Numbered from the stretch's first letter, positions 1 through 18,314 are shown. The stretch: 64,000 bases of DNA from Amorphochlora amoebiformis (GCA_054601695.1 BAAHQB010000219.1:1-64000), one strand, 5' to 3'. Program-made: numbers and translations. Notes: a model not told the origin generated them from the sequence alone.

Positions 1-382
1 AGCGCGGCAAACCTCCACGTCCCTCCCCTTCCGCCCCTCCCCTGGCGCCCTAAGCTTCCCCCTCCTCCCCTCCCCCCCCCAAACGGAAATTAGGGGTACC
101 CCCAAAAGGACAGTCATTATTCCGACCCAGATCCTCTGGCTACCCCGACGGATGCGGGGATTCTGCCGGAAAGGCTTTCCCACCATCTCCGCCGGACACC
201 ACCGAAATAATAAATGTTAATATGTAGTGTGTGACGCACCGCTTAGTCACGGATTATTTCACGGAACCCACGGAGCCCAATAAATTACACGAGCGAGCTG
301 CCCGAAGAACGACGCGAACGATTGTACAGCTGTATTTCTCCACACCCTTCGCGTAAATACGCACACCTTTCGAGGAATCCTT
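1..382. other. GC-richer region upstream of the first gene
   Basis: This stretch has C-rich runs at its start and no TA arrays, so it may be a promoter or 5' region. On the minus strand there is an open frame of about 45 codons with an ATG near 195 and one hydrophobic stretch (WVGIMTVLLGVPLISVW). I see no splice site or homology that would make it a gene. No other feature is supported. Confidence 0.3.
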
Positions 383-616
383 ATGGGCGATCGCACCTAT
401 GCCAAATTTGGAGTGGTGGCATCGAGTATTATGCTGGCGATGGGGTGGTTTTTGAACTCAATCTGGATCTCAGGGTTCTCGGTCGGATGCTTGGGATTGT
501 TTTTGATATGGTTTGGCCACGAGATAGCGAAATTCGACACTAAAGGCCGTGATATTCCAGCTTTCGGTAAAAAGTACGAGCCTCTCCCTCAATTTTCATT
601 GATCCGAACCCTGTGA
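383..616 (+). CDS. small predicted two-pass membrane protein (77 aa)
   Basis: An uninterrupted 77-codon frame opens at an ATG after a non-repetitive leader. The protein has a charged start (MGDRTYAKFG), two hydrophobic segments (about residues 9-26 and 31-44) with a short loop, then a hydrophilic tail rich in Lys and Pro. This architecture fits a small organellar or endomembrane protein, but I do not recognise a family. A donor-like GT inside the tail (AAAAA|GTACGAG, near 574) could be spliced in phase to the next exon at 720, so this could be the 5' exon of the PAN-domain gene downstream rather than a separate gene. Confidence 0.5.
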   Translation: MGDRTYAKFGVVASSIMLAMGWFLNSIWISGFSVGCLGLFLIWFGHEIAKFDTKGRDIPAFGKKYEPLPQFSLIRTL

Positions 617-730
617 ACGCACACATACGTCCAAACCACAAGTTGATTAGATACATAACCCAACTCTCAGTCTCCCTTCAATATTAAATGTATCCGACTC
701 ATATAAGTGTATAAAACAAGCAGCTCATAT

Positions 731-3588
<2,858 letters not shown>

Positions 3589-3682
3589 TTAACACTGCGG
3601 CAATCATCCATTGACCATCAATCACAAGAATCTCGCGCTCACGTACGCGTAGACCCTAGATTTTTCCCATCAACATCTCACA

Positions 3683-4344
3683 TCAACCGTTAATTGCAAT
3701 TTTGACCGTCGAAGCATTCTTCGCAGCTTTAATAGCTAATCTTGAGCTCTCCCAAAGGGTTGAGTAGGTCTTCTGGACTACGTTGCCGGGGCCGCTGAAG
3801 TGACTAACAACAACGGCGGGGTCTGGACGCACGCAGGGCTGGCGGAGGATCGAGTGAACGCTCTCGTACCTAGGGTTAGTAAATTTGGGTAAGTTGTTTG
3901 GGTTGGTGTGGAGTGGTTTTGTATGCAGAGCGGTCAGTCTTCAACTATGAAGGTCGTTATAGGTGGAGTGAGTACGGAAGCTTTGGGTTGTGAAACATGG
4001 CTGTTGGTCGGGGATAGGGGATGAAGTACAGAGGTTAGTAGAGGTTGTGTGGATGTATGTGTATATGTGAGCATGTATAAATATATATATATATATGTAT
4101 ATATATATATGTATATATTCCACACGCATATATATACATATATATATATATATAATGTTAGATACATGCATAATATTTGTAATGTAGTTTGTACTAAAAC
4201 AGAGCAACATATGTAGTTTACATGTGCAATATACATTATACACACATTTATACATGCATAATATTTATAATTTAGTTTGTACTAAAACAGAGAAACATAT
4301 GTAGTTTTACATGTGCAATACACACATTATACACACATTTATAA

Positions 4345-4401
<57 letters not shown>

Positions 4402-4466
4402 AAGATAGGGGACTGACATATTGTAAGCTGCTTGCTGGAAGTCTTGCCAGCCTACATGTAGTATAT

Positions 4467-4528
<62 letters not shown>

Positions 4529-4578
4529 ATATTATATACAGGATACATATATATATATATATATATATATATGAATAA

Positions 4579-4645
<67 letters not shown>

Positions 4646-4650
4646 ACACG

Positions 4651-4708
<58 letters not shown>

Positions 4709-4729
4709 GGTAAAAGTATGTGTACATAT

Positions 4730-4773
<44 letters not shown>

Positions 4774-4835
4774 TATATATATGTATATATATATGTGTGT
4801 GTGTATATGGACACAACCTAAACATACTACCTAAG

Positions 4836-4874
<39 letters not shown>

Positions 4875-4942
4875 TATATGTATGTATACAGCGTAGTCAT
4901 AATACGTAAGCAAATATATATATACACCTAAGCTAACATATA

Positions 4943-4992
<50 letters not shown>

Positions 4993-5249
4993 ACTTAATC
5001 ATAATACCTAAACTAAAACATACACACACACACACATATATATATATATATTGTTATATATATATATATATATAATTAACATTATATATTGATATATAAA
5101 ATTAACACCATACCTAAGGCAATATCCGAAGCAATAGCCATCCTATCCTTCTCGATCTTTGGGGGTTTAAGAAGCTCTGCATGTACCTTTATAGTTTTTG
5201 ATATTCTTTCTCAGGACACTCGGAAATATTGGGGAGGGGGGTATTTAAA

Positions 5250-5284
<35 letters not shown>

Positions 5285-5432
5285 GAGGGAGAGAGAGGGA
5301 GAGAGAGAGAAGGAGAGAGAGAGGGGGAGAGAGAGAGAGGGAGAGAGAAAGGTAAACAGAGAGAAGGGAAGACAACGTGAGAGAGATGTAAAAAAAAAGA
5401 GAGAGAGAGAGAGAAGGGGGAGAAAGAGATGG

Positions 5433-5478
<46 letters not shown>

Positions 5479-5692
5479 AGACGCAGAGATCAGAGAGAGA
5501 CAAAGTTGGGGGAACGGGATAAAAACCCGAATGACAGCAAGCGAGGGGTCCATTTTCAGCTTGATGGCGTTTCCCTCTTTCTTTGCACATTCAAGGGCTA
5601 CCTCTGCTGTTTGATCCACCAGCCTACATTATATGTATTCTTATTGTTATTATTATATATATATATATATATATATATGATATATATATATA

Positions 5693-5759
<67 letters not shown>

Positions 5760-6067
5760 GTGGGTGTGTGTGTGGGAAGATGTGAATGTAAATTCTTTAC
5801 CTATATGTACTCGTGCATATATTTGTATTGTGTATTGGATATCAATATGTATTGTGCTAATGTACGTTTATATATAGTATGCTTTGTATGTATATATATA
5901 TATGTACTTCATCATGCATTCATACATTTAAAAATGTACGTATTTATTTACTTATATATATATATATATATACACACACATATATCTATATATATATATA
6001 TATTTTTATATATATATAAACACATATGTGTGTATGAGCCTCGTATATGTGTACGATGCTACATATA

Positions 6068-6106
<39 letters not shown>

Positions 6107-6287
6107 ATATATATATATATATATATATGCATATATGTAAAATATCTATATATACAAGATGCATTATTCCATTTCTCACACAACCCTAATCTGCAGTCTG
6201 TATGCCTGATCCCAATTCCTCCCGCCGACGATTGTATCAACCCTATTAAACATATTCACAGATAATCAATATGTATATACATATACC

Positions 6288-6330
<43 letters not shown>

Positions 6331-6468
6331 TATAGATATATAGTATAAGGGTTACCAGTAAGCTTCCACGTTCCCGTTGGGAGTAGGGTGAGATTTCTGT
6401 GCCCACTCACTTCTGCAGCGACAGGCCAGGGCTATTTGGATATGCTTATATGTGTTTCATATGTAAAT

Positions 6469-6516
<48 letters not shown>

Positions 6517-6547
6517 TCTTACACACATACATACACACACACACACT

Positions 6548-6608
<61 letters not shown>

Positions 6609-6939
6609 TAATTGCATGATTCCTGTGGCCACTCACCTCTGCAGTGGTCAGGGCTTTTTCGATATGTTTATATGTACTTTATATACATATATATATGTAT
6701 GTATATGCACGGAACTATAGCTAGTTAATACGCGTCGGATCGCTAGATAGTATATATATATATACATATATGACTTCCATATGTAAGACCTTAGGTAGGG
6801 AAGGCCTTACACGCGAGAATTTTCTTGAGAATTTGGTCATTATCATTTGCCATAATCCAAACGGACTTGAATCGAACTCTGGACTACCATCTACCATACC
6901 ACTGCGCTAACAATATACACATATGTTACATATATGTAA

Positions 6940-6976
<37 letters not shown>

Positions 6977-7039
6977 CATATATTCATAAGGAATTTGTTT
7001 AGGTGTCCGCTCAACCCAGGAGCTACAGAACACTACGTT

Positions 7040-7077
<38 letters not shown>

Positions 7078-7245
7078 TACATCAGGTCTAGCATGATATC
7101 TTCCCCCTTGCAGATGATACACCAAGAATGGAATGTAGTTGGCCGGAAATATATCGGCATTCTCCATTCTGATTCCGGCGAAAAAATAAATTAAAATCAT
7201 CGCGATTGCATGCCTTTCCTCTAGCTTTCGAATTGCTGGGGAAAC
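3683..7245 (-). CDS. unrecognised multi-exon protein (at least 236 aa, 9 exons found)
   Basis: Exons, 5' to 3' on the minus strand: 7245-7081, 7009-6978, 6676-6637, 6396-6356, 6242-6180, 5623-5527, 5174-5114, 4000-3976, 3869-3683 (TGA). The phases agree across all eight joins and the coding lengths sum to a multiple of three. The first exon found is in phase 0 and has no ATG at its edge, so the N-terminus is probably upstream. Recognisable stretches include [19 protein letters not shown] (a hydrophobic segment), [33 protein letters not shown], and in the last exon [21 protein letters not shown] do not recognise a family. The two weakest borders are the acceptors of exons 2 (ggttgag) and 7 (gcagag). 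Introns hold TA arrays, a GA-rich tract and a tRNA-like repeat. The gene converges on the PAN gene, with only about 95 bp between stop codons. Confidence 0.5.
4148..4342. repeat. direct repeat of about 95 bp
   Basis: Two adjacent near-identical units, each containing catgcataatattt, agtttgtactaaaacagag and acatatgtagttt, lie at about 4166-4249 and 4254-4340. They sit in an intron of the minus-strand gene and differ by a few substitutions and 1-bp indels, so the tandem duplication is fairly recent. No coding content is visible. Confidence 0.7.
5245..5500. repeat. GA-rich low-complexity tract
   Basis: Imperfect (GA)n with G-runs on the plus strand, i.e. a long CT-rich tract on the minus strand. 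It lies between exons 5527-5623 and 5114-5174 of the minus-strand gene, so in the transcript it is an extended pyrimidine tract upstream of an acceptor. The Arg/Glu and Leu/Ser open frames across it are artefacts of the repeat. Confidence 0.8.
6397..6690 (-). repeat. duplicated exon/splice-site segment flanking an intron
   Basis: The sequence around 6612-6665 and that around 6391-6441 are diverged copies (on the minus strand GCCCTG, then CTGCAGA(G/A)GTGAGTGG, then CACAG). In the upstream copy GAG|GTGAGT is used as a donor; in the other copy the CACAG end is used as the acceptor of the next exon. The intron between exons 6637 and 6396 is therefore bounded by two copies of one segment, as expected if it arose by tandem duplication. 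Confidence 0.55.
6850..6912 (-). repeat. tRNA-like (SINE-like) repeat, copy 1
   Basis: Read on the minus strand this begins TGTTAGCGCAGTGGTA, a good RNA polymerase III A box, and continues GATGGTAGTCC and GAGTTCGATTCAAG, a B-box-like sequence. The spacing is too short for an anticodon arm, so it is not an intact tRNA gene. Related copies occur at 23613 and 40301, each starting with TGTTAG next to a TA array. I infer a tRNA-derived SINE family. Confidence 0.5.
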
Positions 7246-7275
7246 CTTAGCGAGGAAGAAGTATATACATCTCAG

Positions 7276-7324
<49 letters not shown>

Positions 7325-7384
7325 ATATATATAGATAGATAGATAGATAGATAGATAATATATTTCTACATATATATATACACA

Positions 7385-7441
<57 letters not shown>

Positions 7442-7793
7442 ATACATACATACATAAAAAGAAATAGTGTTAGGTAAGGAAAGAAGAGAAAGGAAAAGAA
7501 AGAATTTTGGGAGAAAAAGGGGGTAACCGTGAGAGAATAGGGGGGAGGGAAAAAAAAAAAAATAAAATGAGAGAGTAGAGTGCGAAGAGCATATCCAACA
7601 ATGGTGTAGAGAGAGAGAGAAGAAATTTAGCCTGTACTCCAGAGATAACCTCTAATGCTAGCCACAAAACGTAATTCTAAGCCTAACTGTAACAAACTCT
7701 CACCGGAATACGATTTCTCCCTTTATTCTTGACTTTATGTCTATTTGCCTGATACAATATATAGATATATATATATATATATATATATGTTAT

Positions 7794-7825
<32 letters not shown>

Positions 7826-7936
7826 GTATATACATATATATATATATATATATAGAAATGTGTATTGTATATCACATATGTAATTAAATAAGTACAAAAT
7901 ATAGGTTCTAAATATAAATATAATATACCTACATAT

Positions 7937-7994
<58 letters not shown>

Positions 7995-8102
7995 TATATA
8001 TGTAAATATAATATATATATATATATATATGTAAATGTATATATATATATGTTATATACAATGTACAGTAAATAGATGTAGTATATAGTAAAATAGACAT
8101 AG

Positions 8103-8137
<35 letters not shown>

Positions 8138-8160
8138 TATATATATACATTATATGTATG

Positions 8161-8230
<70 letters not shown>

Positions 8231-8247
8231 TGTGTGCGTGTATCTAC
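7246..8247. other. TA-array region with an unresolved possible exon
   Basis: Mostly (TA)n with (GATA)n near 7332 and an A/G-rich block at 7460-7620. On the minus strand at about 7680-7635 a short open stretch reads [13 protein letters not shown], protein-like but without a convincing donor. It could be an upstream exon of the 3.7-7.25 kb gene or a 3' exon of the glycosyltransferase-like gene. Nothing else is supported. Confidence 0.3.
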
Positions 8248-9660
<1,413 letters not shown>

Positions 9661-9718
9661 CGGATGCGGAAACTAGTTCTTCCTTCGAGCTGGGGGTGGA
9701 ATCCTGATCGATGACAGT

Positions 9719-10257
9719 CTAGAAATAAGAGAACTCCGCTGGAGCGAAAACGCTCGTCGATCTGACTACGCCATCATTCGCGTGGGGTTGGGTGCCGAGA
9801 TTCGGAAATCCATACAGCTCCATTCCGCCGAAAAATATAAGCTCCATCTCGGAACCCAAAGGAATCCAAAAACCTGGATATACGTCCGTCACAAGGTCGG
9901 TGTGATGGCCTCGCTCCGTACACACAGGAGGGGCTAGGAATTAGACGGTAGTTAATGAGGTAGATATGAATTCCATCCCTTTCGTAAAACTCACTTTGGG
10001 TGTGTTTCTGCAAGTTTCTAGTCCATTCTAAGAGGAATTCGTCGTCGTGAGGGATACGCTGGTGTCTACGCGCCTATTCGATTATTCAGGTGCGTTGGAC
10101 TAAACTGCATCATGGAATGTTCATAAATCGTAAGGTTGTTTGGACCTTTTGTTCATGTTTTCAATTTGACTCCCAATTGCGAACTAACGGGGTGGATAGG
10201 TCGTGGGTTGACATCTAAGCGTTCAAAAGTAATCCCTCGCACTCGACCTTTTCTCAT
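9719..10257 (-). CDS. compact three-exon protein of unknown function (115 aa)
   Basis: Exons 10257-10189, 10058-9995 and 9933-9719 (TAG) join in phase to a 115-residue protein starting MRKGRVRGITFERLDVNPRP. The introns are 130 and 61 bp, have GTTAGT/GTGAGT donors and contain no TA repeat, unlike most of the window. The middle reads FLLEWTRNLQKHTQ and the C-terminal half is Gly/Phe-rich (FWIPLGSEMELIFFGG). I do not recognise a family. Its ATG lies 67 bp from the ATG of the divergent small gene at 10325. The 3' end is only 58 bp from the ATG of the glycosyltransferase-like gene. Confidence 0.55.
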
Positions 10258-10324
10258 GTACCGCACACATGATCGTCTGAAGAGTATTTTCTATCGATCT
10301 ATTCCAATGTTGCGCAGGAGCTGG

Positions 10325-10405
10325 ATGGAGGCCAGAGGTGGGATATGTGTGAGGTGTACATAAATGTACATATAATTTATACATACACGCAAATATACAT
10401 TTGCA

Positions 10406-10469
<64 letters not shown>

Positions 10470-10979
10470 TCTAAATATATACATAATGGAAGACAGATGT
10501 ATGTCTACAACCAAGTATACATACCCATGCATCTCCACAGCAAGCACAAGTAGACGAAAATTGTCCACGTCGCCGGCGATATCCACGTGGTTCAGGGAGG
10601 TACAAGAGGCTGCAAAACGCTCAATTTCGGAGGGAAAGCGTTCGGGAAAATCGAAAGGGCGATATGGAGGGGGTGAGCTCGTGAGAGATTTCATTGGAGC
10701 AGAGTTATACGCGGAGGACAGGTAGGCATCGATACGTATATATGTCTCCCTCTCTTTTCTTCTCTCTCAATCCCGCTTTCCTTACTTCCCTCCTCTCTTT
10801 ACTCCCTCGCTCTCTCCTCTCTCTCTCACTCCCTAAGTTCTCTCTCTCTCCCTCTCTGCTCTGTGTGCAGTAGCAATGCATACGATTTCGCTTTTTGTAA
10901 ATCTGAGTGTGTGTTAGGGGATACTTTAATGCTACAAATTGTATTAATACCCCACGAGAGCCGCTGGAGTTTACGGTAA
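10325..10979 (+). CDS. small basic protein, possible mitochondrial targeting peptide (about 101 aa, 3 exons)
   Basis: Exons 10325-10337, 10541-10721 and 10871-10979 (TAA) join in phase. The acceptor of exon 3 follows an exceptional CT-rich tract of about 130 bp (10741-10870), which strongly supports the plus strand. The N-terminus, [20 protein letters not shown], is Ser/Arg-rich without acidic residues after position 2, as in mitochondrial presequences. The middle is Lys/Gly-rich ([17 protein letters not shown]). The last exon could instead use an internal donor (TTTTT|GTAAAT at 10896) and continue further. Family unknown. Confidence 0.45.
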
Positions 10980-12085
<1,106 letters not shown>

Positions 12086-12167
12086 ATGAGTGGCCTAGAG
12101 GAGTATCAGGCTCACGTTAAACAGCTTTATTACGATGTATACATATATATATATATATATATATATA

Positions 12168-12233
<66 letters not shown>

Positions 12234-12261
12234 GTAGCATGCATATGTATATTATGTACAC

Positions 12262-12299
<38 letters not shown>

Positions 12300-12386
12300 A
12301 CATGTTTAGTATGTAGTTGTATATTACATATAAATATATAATTACATATGTATATATATACATATAATTTTCATGAATATACACAG

Positions 12387-12453
<67 letters not shown>

Positions 12454-12471
12454 TTATGTATATATTTATGG

Positions 12472-12535
<64 letters not shown>

Positions 12536-12810
12536 ATATGTATATATATATATATATAATAAATATATATTTATATATACATGCGTACATATATCTATAT
12601 ATTTATATATGTGTATGTATATATATATATATATATATGTATATAGATTTATATGTGTATATTTAAATATAAATATCAAATAATAAAATATGTGTGAATA
12701 ACGTATATACATACCAAATATCCGAAGTGGTATATAAATATCTTTGCGAATTTACATGAAAGTAGTATCATCTATGTACTCACATATATGTATGAATGTT
12801 ATGTATATGT

Positions 12811-12860
<50 letters not shown>

Positions 12861-12980
12861 TCATATACGTACACAAATGAATTTAAGTTTATATATACAT
12901 ATCTACATATATATATATATGTGTACATATATGCATATATATATACATATATGTATATGCAATTACTAACTATTTAATAT

Positions 12981-13017
<37 letters not shown>

Positions 13018-14200
13018 ATATATAACACATATACAAACACATAATATGGTCCAGGGTATAGAAGGTTGGGCAACACCAGTGGAGATATTTCAGCCTTGGT
13101 CAAACACCTGTGCTAGGGTTAGGGTTAAGACTGGACCTAGGCTTAGGGTTAAAATAGATGTACAGCTAAGGATAGGGTTCGGTTTAAAATTAGAATTAGG
13201 GCTAGGGTTAGAGTTAAGACTAGACCTAGGGTTAGGGTTAAGACTAGACCTAGGGTTAGGAACTAGGGCTAGGGTTAGGGTTAAAATAGATGTACAACTA
13301 GGGCTAGGGTTAGATTTAAAATTAGAATTAGTGCTAAGGGTTAAGACTAGACCTAGGGTTAGGGTTAAAATTAGAACTAGGGCTAGCGTTAGGGTTAGGG
13401 TTAAGACTAGACCAGGGTTTAGGGTTAACAGATTTATAGTTAGGGCTAGAGTTAGGTTTAGAATTAGAATTAGGGCTAGGGTTAGGGTTAAGATTAGGCT
13501 AGCGTTAGAGTTAGGGTTAAGACTAGACCTAGGGTTAGGGTTAAAATAGATGTACAACTAGGGCTAGGGTTAGGTTTAAAATTAGAATTATTTAAAATAG
13601 ATGTCCAGTTAGGGCTAGGGTTAGGTTTAAAATTAGAATTAGGGCTCGGGTTAAGACCCGACCTAGTATTAGGGTTAAAATTAGACCGAGGGCTAGCGTA
13701 AAGGTTAGGTTTAAGACTAGACCAAGGTGTAGGGTTAAAATAGATTTATAGCTGCCAGGGCTAGGTCCAAAATTAGAATTAGCGCTAGGGTTAGGGTTAA
13801 GACTAGACCTAGGGTTAGTGTCAAATTAGATTTATAGCTAAGGCTAGGGTTAGGGTTAAGACTAGACCTAGGGTTAGGGATAAACTGTGAATTAGGGTTA
13901 GGGTTAAAATAGAATTAGGGCTAGGGCTCGCGTTAGAGTTAGCACTTGAGCTAGGGTTAGCGTTACGACTGGGGGGCTAGGGCTAGGGTTACGACTACAG
14001 CAAGGATTAGGGATAGGATTAGGGGTAGGGATTAGGTTAGGGATAGAATTAGAGTTAGGGGAAGGGTTTGAGGTCGAGTTAGGGGTAAGGTTAGGGTTAG
14101 CGTTTAGGCGAAGGGTAGGCTTAGGGTTAGCGTTAGAGGAATAGAAGCGAGGAAAGATCATATTTATTCCTTTTTTAAATATATGTGTATATAGTATATA

Positions 14201-14233
<33 letters not shown>

Positions 14234-14369
14234 AGATTTAGTGTGTGTATATGTGCCACTTTCTCTCTTTCTCTATCTCTTCTCTCTCTACTCTCTCTTC
14301 TCTCTCTCTCTTTCTGTCTTTCTGTATTCATGTATACCAGATATATATGTATATGTATATGTATGTATG

Positions 14370-14411
<42 letters not shown>

Positions 14412-14492
14412 TATAATATACATACACACACACATATATATATACATATATATATATGTGTGTGTGTGTACATATTTCCCATGTATACATTA

Positions 14493-14574
<82 letters not shown>

Positions 14575-14641
14575 CATATCATATGATACATAGGTATGGT
14601 CAAGCTCTCGCACGATGGATTGTCGGGGCTAGGCAGGTACA

Positions 14642-14681
<40 letters not shown>

Positions 14682-15495
14682 TATATATATATATATATGT
14701 ACATATACACATATATATGTTGTACATAGGAGTTGATGAATATATTATATACATAAATATATGTATATACATATTTACTTATATACATGTATTTATATAC
14801 AATACAAGCCCAGCGATGGAGAGGAGTTAATTATCTTCGAGCTGGGGGCAGGGAATGGGACATTAGCAAGGAACCCTAACCATAACCCTAACTCTAACCC
14901 TAACCCTAACCCTAACCCTAACCCTAACCTTAACCCTAACCCTAACCCGAGTCAATTGTCCTCGGACTAAGACATGCTGAATAGTCTGATCCTAACCCTA
15001 ATTCTAACCCTAACCCTAGCCCTAACCCTAACCCTAGCCCAGAATGTTAAAGCTAGGGTTAATGTTAGAATATATCGTATGTTACGGCTATGGTTAGGGT
15101 TAGGCTTAGGTTGAGGTTGGGTTAGGGCTAGGGTTAGGGTTAGGGTTCCTTTTTCGTAGGGTTAGGGTTAGTCCTAGGGTTAAAATGTTGAGATTTGTGC
15201 TAGGGAAGCTGGGATCGGGTTAGGGTTGGGGCTAGTTACGGTTAGGGTTAGCGTTAGGGTTAGGGTTAGGGTTAGGGTTAGGGTTAGGGTTAGGGTTAGG
15301 GGTTAGGGGTAGGGTTAGGGCTGGTTAGGGTTGGGGTTAACCCTAATAGTACGCCAATAAGGTAGTTTTAATTCTAACAGGAATATTCTTGATTACCTTC
15401 AACAGGAGCTTCCTTCTGTGTAAGGGATATTTGTAAAATATATATAAATGTATACATATGTATATTTGTATATATATATATATATTGATATGTAT

Positions 15496-15562
<67 letters not shown>

Positions 15563-15564
15563 TC

Positions 15565-15609
<45 letters not shown>

Positions 15610-15748
15610 GGTATAATCTATATATGTACATATACATGTTATATATATATATATATATATATATGTTTATATATTGTATATAACACATGACTAATGACAT
15701 TACAGCTTCAAAACCCGATACATCACTGTCTAAACACTTATAGTGTAA

Positions 15749-15836
<88 letters not shown>

Positions 15837-15887
15837 CTACATACGCGGGTATATATATATATATATATATATATATTCTACATACGG

Positions 15888-15934
<47 letters not shown>

Positions 15935-15980
15935 TACGATTAAATAAGTACTGTCGAAATTCATAATTTATAAACATATA

Positions 15981-16038
<58 letters not shown>

Positions 16039-16792
16039 TATGTATATTCATAAATGTATATACATATATGCACATCTTTAAAATTATACATATACACATA
16101 TATACATATATATTATGGACATAAATCTTTAAATAGTATATATACGTATACATATATTACTTATCAAAGATATATATATATATATATATCATTACAATCT
16201 AAAAGTACACATGCATACAAAACACACACATAAACATACATACAGGTAAAAAAACACATACATCAACATACATACAGGTATTCCACCACCCGATACATCA
16301 CAGTGGATGTCTCATCCCGTCTCGCGCAAATTCAAGCCGAAAAATTAAATTCTCATTCCGACATCACAGCCACCATCAACACGCCCGCCTCAGGCGATTC
16401 TCTATCCCAACCCTACCCTAACCCCAACCCTAACCTCAACCCTAACCCTAACAGAGTCAATGGTCCTCGGACTAAGACATGCTGAATAATCTGATCCTAA
16501 CCCTAACACTAACAAAGCCTAATCACAGCTAATACACTCATCTCCTCTCAAAGAGTGTGTGTGTTGTAAATATGAGATCTGCTGAGGTCTCACACAGCAT
16601 AATCTATGGCCCTGGGGCTAAGACATGCTAAATAATCTAATCCTAACCCTAAAACGAAGTCTTTACTATGTTATTTAGGGCTTGATGAGATTATACCTAA
16701 ATTACGAGATAAGGTACGGTTTGTAGATGATGCTATGTATGAAATATTGTATAATCCATATTTTGAGGCAGTTTTTGTGTTGGGGATATTTA

Positions 16793-16870
<78 letters not shown>

Positions 16871-17190
16871 CACATACACACACACATATATATATATATA
16901 AATAATATATATATATATATACGATATAATATGTATATATATTCATGTATATGTAGTATATATATATATATATATGATAATAGATATATAATACGTAAAT
17001 ATACTTTCAGACTGTATTTGTGTTGGGGATGGAAGTTCTCGATAATATGCCTCATGATAAAATATTCTTCGACTCAAAGGTAAATATCTATATGTGTAGT
17101 GTATGTATATATATATATGTGTGTGTGTATGTCCATCTCGATGATGTGCCTCATGATAAGATATTCTTCGACTCAAAGGTAAGTATATAC

Positions 17191-17235
<45 letters not shown>

Positions 17236-17298
17236 CCATCTCGATAATATGCCTCATGATAAGATATTCTTCGACTCAAAGGTAAATATCTATATATG

Positions 17299-17340
<42 letters not shown>

Positions 17341-17403
17341 CCATCTCGATAATATGCCTCATGATAAGATATTCTTCGACTCAAAGGTAAATATCTATAT
17401 ATG

Positions 17404-17453
<50 letters not shown>

Positions 17454-17607
17454 CCATCTCGATAATATGCCTCATGATAAGATATTCTTCGACTCAAAGG
17501 TAAATATCTATATATGTAATATATATATATATATATATATATATCCATCTCGATAATATGCCTCATGATAAAATATTCTTCGACTCAAAGGTAAATATAT
17601 ATATATG

Positions 17608-17671
<64 letters not shown>

Positions 17672-17681
17672 TATATATATT

Positions 17682-17722
<41 letters not shown>

Positions 17723-17800
17723 AGTATGCCTCATGATGAGATATTTTTGACTCAAAGGTAGATATATATATATATATGTATGTATGTATTGTATCTATAC

Positions 17801-17852
<52 letters not shown>

Positions 17853-17877
17853 ATGTATATATACGTGTGCGTGTATG

Positions 17878-17917
<40 letters not shown>

Positions 17918-17995
17918 GTATGTATATTATATTATATATATATACATATATACATACATATATTATATATATATATAAGGTATCTTTATATATAC

Positions 17996-18044
<49 letters not shown>

Positions 18045-18159
18045 CATATATATGTACGTATATATTAAAGGGTTATATATGTACGTATATATAAAAGGGT
18101 TTATGTAAATATCTACTTCTTCATCAAGATTCATTTTATACATACACACACACACATAC

Positions 18160-18201
<42 letters not shown>

Positions 18202-18249
18202 TATATAATATATATTATAAATATATACACATATATATATTATATATAT

Positions 18250-18314
<65 letters not shown>

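Noticed and set aside
5189-5619. Arg/Glu-rich and Leu/Ser-rich frames
   Set aside because: Produced by the GA-rich tract. Only the non-repetitive part at 5527-5623 (minus strand) is kept as an exon.
7115-7194. Plus-strand exon [20 protein letters not shown] with a good acceptor (cttcccccttgcag)
   Set aside because: The minus-strand frame over the same bases is longer, has an acceptor and a donor, and joins in phase with eight more exons. The plus reading remains possible if cDNA shows it.
10377-10694. Minus-strand frame [20 protein letters not shown] with a GTATGT donor
   Set aside because: The plus-strand exon over the same bases has an acceptor, a donor, a very strong pyrimidine tract before the next exon, and in-phase joins.
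13046-13557. Open frames of the type [11 protein letters not shown] and NPNPNSNP
   Set aside because: Translation of degenerate TTAGGG repeats; no other coding signal.
14871-15340. Chromosome end (telomere)
   Set aside because: The telomeric repeats are internal, in both orientations, and flanked by exons of the same gene on both sides.
17040-17765. CRISPR-like array of regular repeats
   Set aside because: The repeats are the end of a recognisable coding exon with its splice donor, the spacers are (TA)n, and the context is a eukaryotic nuclear gene.
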